From Lentzea aerocolonigenes (GTDB lineage Bacteria; Actinomycetota; Actinomycetes; Mycobacteriales; Pseudonocardiaceae): a stretch of DNA of 64,000 nucleotides. Within the stretch, counting starts at the first letter, position 1; every line of letters starts with the position of its first letter. The notes below the pieces were generated by a model. That model saw nothing but the letters and a program-made list of their open reading frames with translations. It searched no databases and was not told where the DNA came from. Below are positions 46,601-51,330 of the stretch, one piece after another. The DNA lies in the NCBI RefSeq assembly GCF_000974445.1, contig NZ_BBOJ01000002.1:62001-126000 (forward strand), written 5' to 3'. A program made the translations under genes and the position numbers.

Positions 46601-48862
46601 TACCGCGGGCCCTCCGGATGGTGCCGGCTTGCCGCCAGGGACCGCAGGCGCACCGACTGGTGCCGGCTTGCCATCAGGTACCACTGGCTTGCTGGCTGGC
46701 GCTGGCTTGCCATCAGGAACCACCAGCCCACCGGACGACGCGGCCTTGTCACCAGTAACCGCAGGCCCACCCGCTGGCGCTGGCTTGCCGTCAGGAACCA
46801 CCGGCCCACCGGTTGGCGCCGACTTGGCACCGGGAGCACTGGGGTCAGCGCCCCTCTCACCGACGGGGACGCTCGCCTTGGCCTCGGGCCCAGCCGGCGC
46901 GGCACCCACTCCCTTGCCGCCCAACGGCCCGCCGGCCCTCACGTCGGCAGGAGCGCCCAGAACCTTGCCACCGTCGGAGGCGCCGGTCCGCGTGCCCCGC
47001 ACGTCCGGCCCGGCGACCGTCGACGTGCCGGATCCCGCAACCCCGCCCGACCCAGCAACATTCCCAGGTCCGGCCACCTTGCCCGCAGACCCCGAACCGG
47101 CTTTCTTCTCCCCCACCGGACCACCCGCGACCGACGGCGCGTTCGCCGCCACCGGACCGCCAGTTCCCGCCGATCGGCCACCAGGTCCGCTCGTCTGCGA
47201 CCCGCTCCGTTCTCCGGGCACGCCGAGCCCACCGGGCGAGGCGCCTCGATCGCCGGACGCAGCGGGCTGACCACCAACACGAGTTCCGCTGCCGCCAGAG
47301 GAAGCGGGCGCACCACCGACGGACGGGGTGGCAGCCTTGCCGGCACCTCCGCCACTCGTCACCGGCGACGGCTTGGCGCCATCTCCAACGGTCCCCTTGC
47401 CAGGCGCCTGCGACACCGAGGGCCCACCAGCAGCCTTGGCCGCACTCGAACCGCCCGAGACCGTCGGTGCCGGCGAGACAGCGGGTCCGCCCGACCCGGC
47501 ACTCTTCGCCGCACCGGCACCCGGACCGCCCGCAACCGTCCCCGGCGCGGACACCGCAGGACCGCCGGTCCCGGCACCCTTCGACGGACCAGCACCCACG
47601 CCACCAGGGATCGTTGGTGCCTTCGACGCGACCGGCCCACCCGGAACAGCACCCTTCGCAGAACCCGCACCAGGTCCACCCGCGACCGTCGGCACCTGCG
47701 ACACCCCGGGCCCGCCACCAGCAGCGGTCCTCGCCGGACCAGCAGCCGGACCACCGGGGACCGTCGGCGCCTTCGAGACGGCAGGCCCACCAGACGCAGC
47801 AGCACCCTTGGCCGGACCAGCACCCGTCCCACCAGCGATGGCCGGCGCGGCCGACACGCCAGGCCCACCCGGCGCGGCAGCCTTCGAAGCACCAGGGCCA
47901 GTACCACCTGGGATCGTCGGCGCCTTCGACACCCCAGCACCACCGGGCCCCGTCCCCTTCACAGGACCAGCACCGGTACCGCCGGCGATGGTCGGGGCCG
48001 CCGACACGCCAGGCCCACCGGGACCCGCGGCCTTCGCCGGACCAGCACCCGTCCCACCGGCAATCGTCGGCGCGGCCGACACCCCAGGCCCACCCGGTGC
48101 AGCGCCCCGAGAAGGACCAGCGCCAGTGCCACCCGCGATCGTCGGCGCCTTCGACACAGCCGGCCCACCAGGCGCAGCACCCTTAGCCGCACCGGCACCC
48201 GAGCCACCAGCAATCGTCGGCGCGGCCGACACCGCAGGCCCACCAGGCGCAGCGCCCTTGGCCACACCGGCCCCCGAACCACCAGCAATCGTCGGCGCCT
48301 TCGAGACCACCGGCCCACCAGGCGCAGCACCCTTCGCCGGACCAGCACCCGAACCACCAGCGATCGACCCGGGCTTCGACACCACAGGCCCACCCGGCCC
48401 GCTCCCGCGCGAAGCCCACGTCGCAGGCCCACCCCGCGGCGGCTTCGCGTTGGTGGTCGGGTCGACGCCCTTGAACGTCGAGGCGTTGTGCGTGTCCGCG
48501 TCCAGGGAGGTGGCGGCCGTCGCCTTGAGTCCCGACTGCACCTTCCCGAACGCCTGGGCGCCCGCGTCGGCCTGGGCTACGGCCCTGTCGTTCGACGCGT
48601 TCAGGGACGGCACGGCGAACAGGCCGATCGGGCCCAGCGAGTTCGCGCCCAGGTTCAGGCCCCGCAGGCCCGACGAGATCGACGACAGGCGGGACTGCAG
48701 GTCTCCGGCGCTGCTCTGGAGACGCTGCATCGACGAGTCGTTCATGGAGAAACCGGTGTTGCCGGTGGGCCCCGAACTACTTCCGACAGGAGAGGGAGCA
48801 GCCGGGGTCGGCGCCGGATTCGAGGAAACGGACGGGTTGGGGTTGACGTTCCCCTTGGCCAT
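28607..48862 (-). CDS. Giant 6,751-residue protein with two zinc-metalloprotease blocks, putative T7SS effector
   Basis: One open frame of 20.3 kb; ATG at 48862 with GGAG upstream. Residues 20-130 form an EspC/ESX-like helical domain (GPIGLFAVPSLNAS). About 140-480 are thirteen 25-residue Ala/Gly/Pro repeats; to about 890 is Pro/Thr-rich linker. About 890-1290 is an unknown folded region, 1290-1630 helical, 1640-1970 an HD-like domain (ILFHDIEKVN, His1780-Asp1781), 1976-2070 an OmpA-like fold. Block 1 (about 2082-4142) and block 2 (about 4201-6191) are homologous: each has a zinc-protease domain (HEVLHYLGAPD, His2249; HETVHYLGVPD, His4367) with a following Met-turn-like MM, a beta-rich region of about 1,400 residues, and an Ala-rich coiled coil. 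A second OmpA-like domain (6232-6320) and an unknown C-terminal domain close it. No classical signal peptide is seen; T7SS export is inferred from the N terminus and upstream partners. Confidence 0.88.
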   Translation of the reverse strand: MAKGNVNPNPSVSSNPAPTPAAPSPVGSSSGPTGNTGFSMNDSSMQRLQSSAGDLQSRLSSISSGLRGLNLGANSLGPIGLFAVPSLNASNDRAVAQADAGAQAFGKVQSGLKATAATSLDADTHNASTFKGVDPTTNAKPPRGGPATWASRGSGPGGPVVSKPGSIAGGSGAGPAKGAAPGGPVVSKAPTIAGGSGAGVAKGAAPGGPAVSAAPTIAGGSGAGAAKGAAPGGPAVSKAPTIAGGTGAGPSRGAAPGGPGVSAAPTIAGGTGAGPAKAAGPGGPGVSAAPTIAGGTGAGPVKGTGPGGAGVSKAPTIPGGTGPGASKAAAPGGPGVSAAPAIAGGTGAGPAKGAAASGGPAVSKAPTVPGGPAAGPARTAAGGGPGVSQVPTVAGGPGAGSAKGAVPGGPVASKAPTIPGGVGAGPSKGAGTGGPAVSAPGTVAGGPGAGAAKSAGSGGPAVSPAPTVSGGSSAAKAAGGPSVSQAPGKGTVGDGAKPSPVTSGGGAGKAATPSVGGAPASSGGSGTRVGGQPAASGDRGASPGGLGVPGERSGSQTSGPGGRSAGTGGPVAANAPSVAGGPVGEKKAGSGSAGKVAGPGNVAGSGGVAGSGTSTVAGPDVRGTRTGASDGGKVLGAPADVRAGGPLGGKGVGAAPAGPEAKASVPVGERGADPSAPGAKSAPTGGPVVPDGKPAPAGGPAVTGDKAASSGGLVVPDGKPAPASKPVVPDGKPAPVGAPAVPGGKPAPSGGPAVTNGPTTALGTTPSTKAGTPGTTPGTPAGTTSAPATRTGGLAAPNTTPSTPAAPSGTPGPATAPTGAQPSAKPAPPAPQPTSPQPTAAPSPAKAGAPAPSVTPQPAQPIAAAALFPPAPTNTTKPKQQNESRTAETQPTPVDLALELHGLEPVDVPGTDEHTSLANAIATTLDPNGPTPSATGTFDDIARTADARVHVLGQDGRFTSFGPVTGRPVHVVETTNANGEVRYQATKETVHIGRPGVSYPGPTKRGVGDEWHALHRGEFEIETIAGRHHVRLYTAVVNPADLSAAQPPFKDIQQDPHTGALNVNPGNNSQLWAGGGRPLRALQWLAKYEQAEGGRPINPKDPSSALKRPVLRSFLVPLDTFNRITSSATVEAVTDVPTFNVDVRGEANQFGVGGAELDELMNEAVPGSLISYPSNPDEDFDFPALAGRVVPVAELYERVGLDPDFRSDALGKNYDPWFKWAMKNGEWDAKFLNDAHKLHEIATKLREHHLTWIQSTQDIRIPDALIEPDADSIPNPGKAVAPPDDTSFEARTQRLNQFLNEVGPAAANVSKVTDVLSTGGPALRDHLAHADTPGVNEAVFQKALREKVVPQAVADLPKTVDKAVKDMKSGVTSRKDMHAVMKNGVKPKSGKLKTFDAAVVDVTVAKFKENVAAHPDLALLDEQSRQDVANALGDQMRDVLKAEVDGLTAVLGEVVARKVPEKIDGPALQALKDEFGPLAEVVAADRSGAKGSWLSGDRVKVLGDIVVQRMAGLELPSVDAHLDTARIADVAENKVLGPAVSGALNSFTGKDLAGTQPAELRAVVQNEVLPDLEAAISSALKNDPALALADQDFRNAIADAVAHDARTRAEHELAGFVFDPVDRAAVDALMAKVPGIATQAEIGALMSTDAERIGLDFNTRPYGETPFPNSFHEWKQQRPAELAAQRQTGDQLSAIIGETRDPEAAVKELISRHPELDRKFDEVATKVQKEPFRAPGTKGVYTFYEHAQMVLGQYLDLTANENPDTRLLPVDALAKAILFHDIEKVNAKNQFGDGQGQHDREPEHKLAVEMMDRYRGLWENDRDFKAARAIVDSDPFGFYLRNKITADETFTFLNDLAAKIDPQARPENAKKLFEEFHQYYQADFSSYTTHSSYVDRDGEVHKGPNSFTNRFDAGQDGITKTPDGRHFEYTRNSDASEKMAKLADMFRDADTIREHQTRLGSTSPTTAPAPRTAPVELAFDFAPGVTGLTPQQSAQVRTLADSLVDAVTRRADLGYLPPKVEVSGPRAAAVTSVLGARLSGLVDVQVVPGRTTGADVRVDWELKRPDGKVHPPRTAPELVSQKKTIDDESWRHSSAATADWFEPRDPVSPDAWKDRRDGAHVRTVDTEIAGVTTNSTPSNVSMYRTLVNYDLRRIEVAPGQFVQEYTVKVHLKPATGIDPAVLDQVRAKTHEGVDSLLNQGYRLPSGDQFHLNVEFTGNAADAHTTVEVKDVHSNQLEWNPTATPGVYAHEVLHYLGAPDEYVDATRVFLERESRSGVHTDDGGMMGADLYLPDAAVLPRHLWLIERIANSQVMVPDTRLNEPGAAPAPAPASAPRTAPDASPAPDASPAPDASTAPGASAMPDADTTPAPPTPSAPPAGPSTSGLPPILEHSDSLASDGFLSADDASFTEDDFASARDASVAGELPSFFQDGAALGTIAAVEVNGGPEITQTIAGLLPQRAGVTPRGLDQITPALTENFESFLGNGRSFQIKVGKDWFEANVKATLGMRADSDLVPKTKVDFTAQSGNSTTQTTTIGTAGDVGGALTLGMAVGATGTVAGKAALARPVTSTTTGTSTTDQRAIGSTDEAFGAKVPVTYQVTLTDARGNQVGAPVSVRQEVGLQIPGDLVAITPADPSLTETPWTKTPEHAAPEAVTDLDSAKAFEDIARQLHPSVTKLGAPGRTALQEFLSPSTIRDNLGAALNGWVVSPDLSSPHGSRGGVVRMRAVPLSAELVGTTASATLRVHESAAISTGLSAATKTGFDAGVTVGGGASVSGQVGGSASVSVGYSARTTESSSAGTGATVKTGILVKGDLGLYRTKMRLEFQTPHGTTIPVTATGYLRAGLPEAGAANLPVPPDVSTELTVPTPEPKFPPPYLASAAAAGAVKVGAFTPAAEVQSQVEGALRGIPGFEKFLPSFADTASDPRKAGKNMQALADQLENQRKLTAELSPTALQSQMDSLLGAGVQVQLKRQGMATNDFINVTVKARMTNPVHLGQADQRKVRGSASTGPKLDSATTTQKGWSAGVEGKVVIPAISKKTTATPTPSVGAKYTSTTATKTSAGPTVGSTRSTSGSPNAQLFQHDVTFDVEITKFSRNRAWVKRLTPGSPWLQVPEPKTIAKTGVNLREITGKANLWVSDGSTLSTDPAAFAPAPAAAPVVLANPPTIQQLLTAPKPPAWPFLHVEAVANTEAVRDAAIAALSASGDTALTVPGTEPRNRIDKLFSPESIKANLPTLVGKGMTESGMKYGRRVADRVGAVGMAVGLSNPKLVSISDDVGVEAAHAGGFKTGESTTDSRSVDVTAGLNTPMRPTKGAVGSTALGGTAKWTPWSKSKTTGADVTGGVDRNRVVPATGRTVLVQLDAQVTVVGESRASNTVRKGSTSRAGSVISLPGGVFVRVSEDVARDMGVLPSVESTAPPVEQGTMASPSTLLGLGLVEQAPDLSGLVPQLRDNLGKVGKNLLPKSVLDDSMNNLRRLTDLTSEASVKALVDSALDGGVPLLVHDPGVFGKDTYQVTLRAVPGTPVFEGAVNDGIDIEHTSTGTQVVTRTSGGGTGWGVGLKVPASGLLKTGDPNVSASVGGSVAANAGQAQSWSTTESTTRQVGHTRSASGPAARYTVPVTFELVVEKGSKEIGRASSGQVEMSVRVPADNQKTTASPPATSTPSSTTRPAEEGTPERVREWQGTALPPFASVENLRGAQLLQDAAVRALTGAGAGSGLIGKGTGAMNALRSGLALESLQPNLPGMLDGAFEVPGLHEASVTTSQHARLKVYAKLVNPRLEALSDGVAVSTTRSTTGAMSSEAKKTESHDVSVAVAPGGVTSKKPDLGFSAGGVEGRHASEDSAAVSGGTTHNPSAAFKTEGRTGLVSYDVEYRVVADLGKGRTGVVDLVVPGSAQVRMHAADAETALGRPLPDDLGAAQTSVHDAAKAWRAAEVAADEARHSAQTTINSLAPRLAEVTARADSLSTAERGVADAATRLETAQRQRSEAGEAVSRAQIAVDEAADLLRANELNAELASQLAVAAREQAVREHEDALATAARTAELVARARDLHSEVVIDLGTAQAHHAAAEGAVLAAEEDLRQAEAALDAARSAHDAVVRAEQDVRAEIAVVEAEVERTRAEAAEAQRAWWEAKAAVDQEVGRFNAAAPGVATVTPTAPTTAAPLTTAASQVAATSPTRPAPPDHGPRDSAPQVTEAPRGDKKVIDDESWRHSPAATAEWFAPSDPVSPEVWAERRAGAHVRTVDTEVADVTTDSTPSNVRSYQGLVRYDLRRIETSPGRFVQEYTVKVHLRSADPAVLEQVRTNAHDGVNSLLNKGFRLPGGDQFHVNLEFTDNPADAHTTIEVGDTGTDQTHWNPAASPAVLAHETVHYLGVPDEYRDQSRVFLAHEQRSGVHEDGMMSADVHEAAGLRPRHLWLIERTATSQVMVPDTRLDSHDAATASGSRPHDAVTKPTRPAPVLPSRALPPFFQDGAALGTVSTVEVNGGREITQAVNGLLPQRRGVTPRGVDQIAPALSQNFESFLGKGRTFQIKVGKDWFEAGVKATLGTGTDSVLAPKTKIDFAAVSGTATSQTGTIGTAGDVGGAVSVGMAVGAQGTVAGRAALARPVTSTTTGTSTTDQRMIRSGEAAFDAKVPVTYEVTLTDARGNRVGEPVVVAQDVSLRVPGDSLTPADPGLTEVPWTGTLEHPAPEAVTDLDSAKAFEDIARQLHPSVTKLGAPGRTALQEFLSPTSIRDNLGAALNGWVVSPDLSSPHGSRGGVVRMRAVPVSAELVGTTSSINLRLHETAAISTGVSAATKSGFDASVAVGGGASVKNEVGGSASVSAGYSARTTESSSAGTGASTRTGIQVKGDLGLYRTKVRLEFETPHGTTIGVDATAYLRAGVPEAGAANLPVPPGSAQSLATPTAEPKFPPPYLASAAAAGAVKVGAFAPAAEVQSQVEGALRGIAGFEKFLPSFADATSDPRRAGKNMQDLADQLANQRMLATELSPAALKSQMDSLLGAGVQVQLKRQGLATNDFVNVTVKARVANPVHLGQADARSVRGSASTGPKLDSATTTQKRWSVGVEAKVAVPASNKKTSATPTPSVGAKYSSTTATKTTAGPTVGTTRLTGGSPNAQLFEHDVTFDVEITKFSRNRAWVKRLTPGSPWLQVPKPKTVAKTGQNLPEISGKVNLWVSDGSAMSSDPAAFAPAPAAAPVVLANPPTIQQLLTAPKPPAWPFLHVEAVANTEAVRDAAIAALSASGDTALTVPGTEPRNRIDKLFSPESIKANLPTLVGKGMTESGMKYGRRVADRTGAVGMAVGLSNPKLVSISDDTSFEAAHTGGFKAGESRTDSRSVDVTAGLNTPMRPTQGAVGSTALGGAARWTPWSKTKTTGTETSGSVDRNQVTPATGRTVLVQLDAQVTVVGESRAGNTVRKGSSSVAGSVVTLPGGVFVRVSEDVARDMGVLPAVESAAVAVEQGTMAPPSTLRPGEPGALGLGVVERAPDLSALVPQLRDNLGKLGKNLLPKSVLDDSMNNLRRLTDLTSDASVKALVDSALDGGVPLLVHDPGVFGKDTYQVTLKAVPGTPVFEGAVNDGVEIEHTATGVLAVSETAGGATGWGAGLKVPGAALPKTGDANLSANVGGSAAVNAGQTHSHSTTTSTTKQQGQLRVGSGPAVRYTVPVTFELVVEKGSREIGRATSGEVDMSVRVHADNQKTSSAHTPFAAHVTTRPAEDGDPGTVREWQETSAVLPPLASVENLRGAQILQDAAVRALAGAGAGSGLTGKGTGALNALRSGLALESLQPNLPGMLDGAFEVPGLHEASLTTSQHAQVKVYAKLVNPRLEALSDGVQVFLPRSVASSTSSDAKHSETGDLAVALGPGGVTSAKPDVGVSVAGVEIRHAAEDSAALSGGSTHNPSSMVKAEGRTGLVAYDVEYRVVASLGRGRVGVVDVSVPGAAQVRMFESDAAAALGRALPDDLGTAQTGVHDAAKAWRSAEVAADQARHAAQKVINAVAPQLAVVTTRQSEVETADRTVADASAALVAAQRHQAEAEQAVSRAQSAVDEGADAVYQTELDAALAEQVALAEQLDESAAREDALAAASRAAELAARARDRHAELASDLGTAQARQEAADDAVRAAEEDLRQAQVAAEAARALHSSAVRAEQDLRAEVTRAEAEVGRTRVEAAQAQRAWWEAKAAVDQEVSRFNAPPPQPPPPPTEASASPGEPTASPAEPSTPASPVAAPAPQLELSLDFPPGGTSLTFQQLVAVERLAERLTELQATRAAEGLPAPVVEITGDHAAHVAELLALEAAVEIEVAPGRANAADLRVRLEQSAETSAALEDSPGSSAAPEGPAEASTAPDDSAETSDPPPPLDDQLSGLATSAMADASPLMRSVESVLSSDPRKYVQSEAGLHLLRASVVLHTRTDEVARLIAEHGVDHVADAFIRQFERPIIETAQRELFADLDTAAFGSWAHQLWDTIGNTPSLAENPELLAAEIFNHDKGYNRATNFAQQAALADIVGPPPLAEVIADRPAPDNDTSAQAMWLYQVFTDAGLLAADGTDTASGFTELARQHRAALEPGLGPLSEQRIAALRQELVDMVMLDDDVESPTSEALRHVANEVLTRPAPPSVTPNGLYAAVAHLTQNDAAALRKHVVNRGANDPSVAGAAADFAAGRPMLPVHLNGALVENVNWSMRPDPDENRSAGNARDLLGHLIATHLGVNVVIHQGGPPVVLAPLGGQSQGSVEVDLVVVNGQATYRPHQ
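30285..36250 (-). repeat. Internal tandem block 2 of the giant gene
   Basis: The second copy runs from VIDDESWRHS to VDQEVSRFNA. Around 33004-33310 it differs from block 1 (39121-39428) at only a handful of positions, mostly silent, while other parts have clearly diverged in sequence. This patchwork suggests recombination between the copies after duplication. Confidence 0.85.
36425..42613 (-). repeat. Internal tandem block 1 of the giant gene
   Basis: This block begins at the zinc-protease domain (TIDDESWRHS) and ends at the coiled coil (VDQEVGRFNA). It is homologous along its whole length to block 2 at 30285-36250. The offset between copies is 6,363 bases at the block start and 6,117 bases around 39121/33004, because this copy has an extra Asp/Ala/Pro spacer after the protease domain. 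Ends are approximate. Confidence 0.85.
41799..41852 (-). repeat. 18-bp tandem repeat (three copies)
   Basis: Three nearly identical 18-base units (GCCGGGCTCGCATCCGGT on the + strand) code for Asp-Ala-Ser-Pro-Ala-Pro spacers after the first metalloprotease domain. They explain part of the length difference between blocks 1 and 2. Confidence 0.85.
47430..48405 (-). repeat. Thirteen 75-bp tandem repeats in the giant gene
   Basis: About 13 copies of a 75-base unit code for a 25-residue consensus near APGGPAVSKAPTIAGG followed by TGAGPAKGA. The units vary at a few positions (Ala/Lys, Ala/Pro, Ser/Thr). The product is a flexible, collagen-like Gly/Pro/Ala stalk. Confidence 0.85.
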
Positions 48863-48883
48863 TGCCGGTTCTCCAGGAGACGA

Positions 48884-50590
48884 CTAGTGCTTCACGGTGG
48901 GGCTGGACGTGTCCGGGGCATCCGACGAACCCGAACCACCGAAGGCGCCCTTCAGCGCATCCGTGTAGCCGGTCGACTCGTTCACCTTGCGGGCGTATGC
49001 CAGCGGATCGTCCACATCGGACGGCTCATAGCCAGAACCGGAACCAGAACCCGAAGCCGCAGCCGCGGCCTCGCCCGCCGCTTTGGCCTCGGCCGCGGCG
49101 GACTCCAGCGACTTGCCCGCCGACCGGGCCTCCCGTGCCGCCTTCTCGGCCGCCGCGACGTCGGCGTCCGAACCCGATTCGAACGCGCGGGCGTTGGCCT
49201 CGGCCGCTGCCGCGTTCTTGGCCATGAAGTCGACGTTCGCCTTCTCGTAGGCCTCGTTGGCGGCCCTCGCGGCATCGTTCTTCGCGGTCACCGCCGGGTC
49301 CGCGGTGGTGCCGGTGTACTTCAGGTAGTCGTCGTAGGCCTTCTGCGCCGCCTCGTCCGCGGGCTTTCCGGCCTGCAGGGCGTCGTAGCTGGCCTTGGCG
49401 GCGTCGCTCAGCTCGCGGGTCTCGCGGGCCACGTTCTGTGCCGCGGTCACGGCGTCAGCACGGGCGGCGTCGTATTTCGCGTCCGCCGCGTCGTACTTGG
49501 CTTTCGCCGCGTCGTAGGCGGCCTGGTTGCCGGAGGCCGCAGCGCGGTTGACCTCGTCGGCCGCGCGCCGGACGTCCGCGGCGGCGGACTGGGTCTTGTC
49601 GCCTGCCGCGGACAACGCGTCGTTGGCCTTGCCCACGTCGTCGGCCTGCTTCGACTCCGCTTCCTTCGTGGTCTGGTACTTGGCCGTGGCGTCCGCGGAG
49701 ACCTTGGTGGCCTCGTCGACCTTGTCCTTCTCGATGTCGTCCTGGACGGCCTTGTCGACCGCCTTGTCGACGCCCTCCGCGGCCTGGTACTCCGCGTAGC
49801 TGATCTCGGCGACGTCGGCCGCGTTGTCGAAGCGTTCCCAGTTCTTGCCGAGCTTCTCCATGACGTCGTCGAGGTTGCCGACCTTGCCCATCAGCTTGGA
49901 CAGCGCGGAAATGACGCGCTGGATCTTCGACCCGAGCGTGAGCGCCAGCTCGGCTGCCTCGCGGCCGATCTGGGCGGCGGCGTAGGCCAGCGAGCCGCCG
50001 AACGTGAAGATCGCGCCGAGCAGGCCGATCGCGGCGTTGGCGATCACGGAGCCGACGAACTGGGCGATCGCGTCGCGGACGACGTCCCGCAGCACCGAGA
50101 CGAGCGTGCCCATCATCGCCACGACCTTGGCCTTGCCCTCGACGCCGTCCGCCAGGCCGTCGAGCTCCCTGCCCATCGTGTCCATGCTCGTCTGGAACTT
50201 CTCCGACGCGGCACCGGTCCAGCCGTCGAACGTCGCGAGGCTGCGGCGGTGGTCCTCCGCCAGCACCCGCAGCTCGGCGGCTTTCGCCTTGGTCGCCTCG
50301 ACGTTGGCCTGGATGTCCTCCGGATCGCCCATCACCTCGTCGAGGGCTTCCTTGAGGATGCTGATGTGCTCCATCAGCCAGCCGAGACCGGCGCCCAGCA
50401 GGGAACCGAACGGGTCGAGCACGAGCGAGACCGTCGAGGCCACCGCGCCGATCGCGTTGAACGCGAGGTCGAGCTCGCTCTGGGCCTCCCCGGTGATCGA
50501 GTCGATCAGGCTGTCGTAGGCCTCGATGAACAGCGTTCCCTTGTACTTGCTGTCCTCGTCCATGTTGACCAGCAACGGGTCGTCGCTCAC
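48884..50590 (-). CDS. Large WXG100-like / coiled-coil protein, T7SS partner of the giant protein
   Basis: A 568-residue protein. The first 130 residues are helical with FDGWTGAASEKFQTSMDTM, a WxG turn as in WXG100/ESX substrates. Residues about 155-235 are more hydrophobic (VGSVIANAAIGLLGAIFTFG). From about 300 to 530 is an Ala/Lys/Asp-rich coiled coil with repeated AKAKYDAADAKYDAARADA-like segments. The C terminus is Ser/Gly-rich. The GTG start at 50590 has GGGAGA upstream and lies 13 bases after the YbaB-like gene; it ends 21 bases before the giant gene, so the three are almost certainly one operon. A secreted scaffold or partner for the giant protein is a reasonable inference; longer reading from 50656 would overlap the previous gene and is disfavoured. 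Confidence 0.82.
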   Translation of the reverse strand: MSDDPLLVNMDEDSKYKGTLFIEAYDSLIDSITGEAQSELDLAFNAIGAVASTVSLVLDPFGSLLGAGLGWLMEHISILKEALDEVMGDPEDIQANVEATKAKAAELRVLAEDHRRSLATFDGWTGAASEKFQTSMDTMGRELDGLADGVEGKAKVVAMMGTLVSVLRDVVRDAIAQFVGSVIANAAIGLLGAIFTFGGSLAYAAAQIGREAAELALTLGSKIQRVISALSKLMGKVGNLDDVMEKLGKNWERFDNAADVAEISYAEYQAAEGVDKAVDKAVQDDIEKDKVDEATKVSADATAKYQTTKEAESKQADDVGKANDALSAAGDKTQSAAADVRRAADEVNRAAASGNQAAYDAAKAKYDAADAKYDAARADAVTAAQNVARETRELSDAAKASYDALQAGKPADEAAQKAYDDYLKYTGTTADPAVTAKNDAARAANEAYEKANVDFMAKNAAAAEANARAFESGSDADVAAAEKAAREARSAGKSLESAAAEAKAAGEAAAAASGSGSGSGYEPSDVDDPLAYARKVNESTGYTDALKGAFGGSGSSDAPDTSSPTVKH

Positions 50591-50603
50591 AGCAGTTCTC
50601 CCG

Positions 50604-51107
50604 TCACCACGGCTGGTTGTCGTCGTCGTCTTCGTCGTCCGCTCGTCGAGGCGCACGGGCCTGACGCGGCTCGGAAGCCGCAGCTGCGGCAGGCGCGGCA
50701 GGCGCGGAGGCCGGTGCGTCGTCCTCCTCGATCCGTTCGACGGCGTGCTCCTCCTCCGGCTCCTCGCCGAACTCCTCCTCGACGACGTCGGTGATCATCG
50801 CCATCGCCTGCGTGCCCTCACCGATCGGCCGGAACGCCTCGATCACCTGCGTCGCCGCGTTCTTCTGCGCCTGCCGCGCGGTCTCGAGGATCAGCGCCGT
50901 CAGCCGGGGCGCGCCGAGCTCGACCGCCCGGTGGCCCAGCTGGAGGTTCATCAGACCGCCGTTGGGTCCGACGGTGACCTTGACCGCGCCGTCCTTGCTG
51001 GACGCGGTCCCGGAGACGCCCGCGAGGTTCTCCTGCACCTCGGCGTTCTTCCGTTGCAACTCGGCCGCCCGGGTTTTGAAGTCGTTGACCCACGCGTACG
51101 GATCCAA
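50604..51107 (-). CDS. YbaB/EbfC-like protein heading the giant-gene operon
   Basis: A 167-residue protein. Residues about 8-100 have the YbaB pattern (FKTRAAELQRKNAEVQENLA, then VKVTVGPNGGLMNLQLGHRA), a small dimeric fold that binds DNA in enterobacteria but in actinomycetes is often found beside T7SS substrate genes. The tail is acidic and Ala/Pro-rich, ending DDEDDDDNQPW. The start is read as TTG at 51107 because GGAGG lies 5 bases upstream; a start further out at 51161 would run through the repeat at 51130-51149. It is the first gene of the three-gene unit. Confidence 0.8.
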   Translation of the reverse strand: MDPYAWVNDFKTRAAELQRKNAEVQENLAGVSGTASSKDGAVKVTVGPNGGLMNLQLGHRAVELGAPRLTALILETARQAQKNAATQVIEAFRPIGEGTQAMAMITDVVEEEFGEEPEEEHAVERIEEDDAPASAPAAPAAAAASEPRQARAPRRADDEDDDDNQPW

Positions 51108-51129
51108 GGCAGCCTCCAATAGCGACACC

Positions 51130-51149
51130 AGTGCACTGTGGAGTGCACT
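51130..51149. promoter_or_regulatory. Repeated AGTGCACT motif at the giant-operon promoter
   Basis: Two copies of the self-complementary octamer AGTGCACT (51130-51137 and 51142-51149) separated by GTGG lie 23 bases upstream of the TTG start of the YbaB-like gene. The symmetry suggests a regulator site, but no known family is indicated. Confidence 0.45.
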
Positions 51150-51330
51150 TGATCTCGCCAACGGCGGACCAACGTCACGCCAACGCGAGCCGTCGAGACG
51201 AAGCCGGGCTCGAATTCGACGTCGAATTCGACGTGAGCCGTCGGACGACCCCTTTGTGAGCGATCACAAGTCCTGGATCATCGTGCCGCGTTCCCGTGTT
51301 GCGAACGCTCCAACCCCTGCGAGGAGCACC

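Noticed and set aside
47430..48405. 75-bp repeat array as a possible CRISPR or integron
   Set aside because: All units are in frame and differ only at substitutable residues. There are no spacers and no cas or integrase genes nearby.
37304..50794. Very long open frames on the + strand opposite the giant gene (about 1,760 and 2,710 codons)
   Set aside because: They are mirror frames produced by the GC-rich third positions of the minus-strand genes. Their products are Arg/His/Val-rich with no domain, start site or signal, while the minus strand codes for clear conserved motifs throughout.
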